From contig JACCVS010000162.1 in NCBI GenBank assembly GCA_013698055.1, positions 1 through 6,312 of the forward strand: DNA of 6,312 nt, read 5' to 3'. The DNA comes from Acidobacteriota bacterium (lineage in GTDB: Bacteria > Acidobacteriota > Blastocatellia > Pyrinomonadales > Pyrinomonadaceae). The notes under the pieces were generated by a model, which made no database searches, was not told where the DNA came from, and saw nothing but the letters and a program-made list of their open reading frames with translations. This document shows positions 6,277 to 6,312 of the stretch, piece by piece; within the stretch, counting starts at the first letter, position 1; each line of letters opens with the position of its first letter. The position numbers and the translations under genes are program-made.

Positions 6277-6312
6277 GAGTTTGGGTAGTGGTTCAATTAG
6301 GGGATACTAGAG

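Larger units (their letters stand above)
5939..6312. other. non-coding upstream region of the operon
   Basis: This 374-nt stretch has no supportable gene. All minus-strand frames entering from the right edge meet stops within about 20 nt, and the ATG-initiated plus-strand frames in the last ~90 nt close within a few codons. A short plus-strand frame ending near 6059 overlaps the regulator gene antisense and looks like chance. The stretch holds, going leftward, a promoter-like pair, a perfect inverted repeat, a terminator-like hairpin and an operator-like palindrome, each listed separately. Confidence 0.75.

Noticed and set aside
1..6312. CRISPR array, tRNA or rRNA genes, or a defence system
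   Set aside because: I saw no regularly spaced direct repeats, no recognisable tRNA-like sequence and no defence-type genes. The coding part is a metabolic operon.

Overview
The window carries one leftward (minus-strand) transcription unit for myo-inositol catabolism. In transcription order, right to left, it reads: LacI/GalR-family regulator, iolB, iolC, a Cgl0159-type (beta/alpha)8-barrel aldolase-like gene, a COMT-type S-adenosylmethionine (SAM) O-methyltransferase, and the first ~266 codons of iolD, which runs off the left edge. I see no supported gene on the plus strand. Gene content identifies a bacterium but not its phylum. The moderately GC-rich iol core, the LacI-type regulator (rather than the DeoR-type or RpiR-type IolR of Bacillus or Proteobacteria) and the plant-COMT-like methyltransferase suggest an environmental, non-model lineage such as Acidobacteriota or Chloroflexota. 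That placement is a guess.

Region by region: 1-800 is the 5' part of iolD. 801-908 is a 108-nt gap. 909-1946 is the O-methyltransferase. 1947-2009 is a 63-nt gap. 2010-3023 is the aldolase-like barrel gene, whose GTG start directly abuts the iolC stop. 3024-4040 is iolC. 4037-4903 is iolB, overlapping iolC by the 4-nt ATGA. 4904-4921 is an 18-nt gap. 4922-5938 is the regulator gene. 5939-6312 has no gene but holds several candidate control and mobile elements: a LacI-type operator palindrome, a terminator-like hairpin, a perfect 24-bp inverted repeat bounding a ~112-bp MITE-like (miniature inverted-repeat transposable element) segment, and a sigma70-like promoter pointing toward the operon.

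Pathway logic (established chemistry, assigned here by homology): IolD opens the ring of trihydroxycyclohexane-1,2-dione to give 5-deoxy-glucuronate. IolB isomerises this to 2-deoxy-5-keto-gluconate, and IolC phosphorylates it. The aldolase-like gene is well placed to cleave the phosphate to dihydroxyacetone phosphate and malonic semialdehyde, the step done elsewhere by IolJ or by a DUF2090 domain fused to IolC. No IolG, IolE, IolA or transporter is present in the window; they may lie beyond the left edge.

The least expected points are the methyltransferase inside an inositol operon, the stand-alone aldolase-like gene translationally coupled to an unfused IolC, and the layered leader upstream of the regulator, where a mobile-looking repeat separates a good promoter from the operator and the gene.
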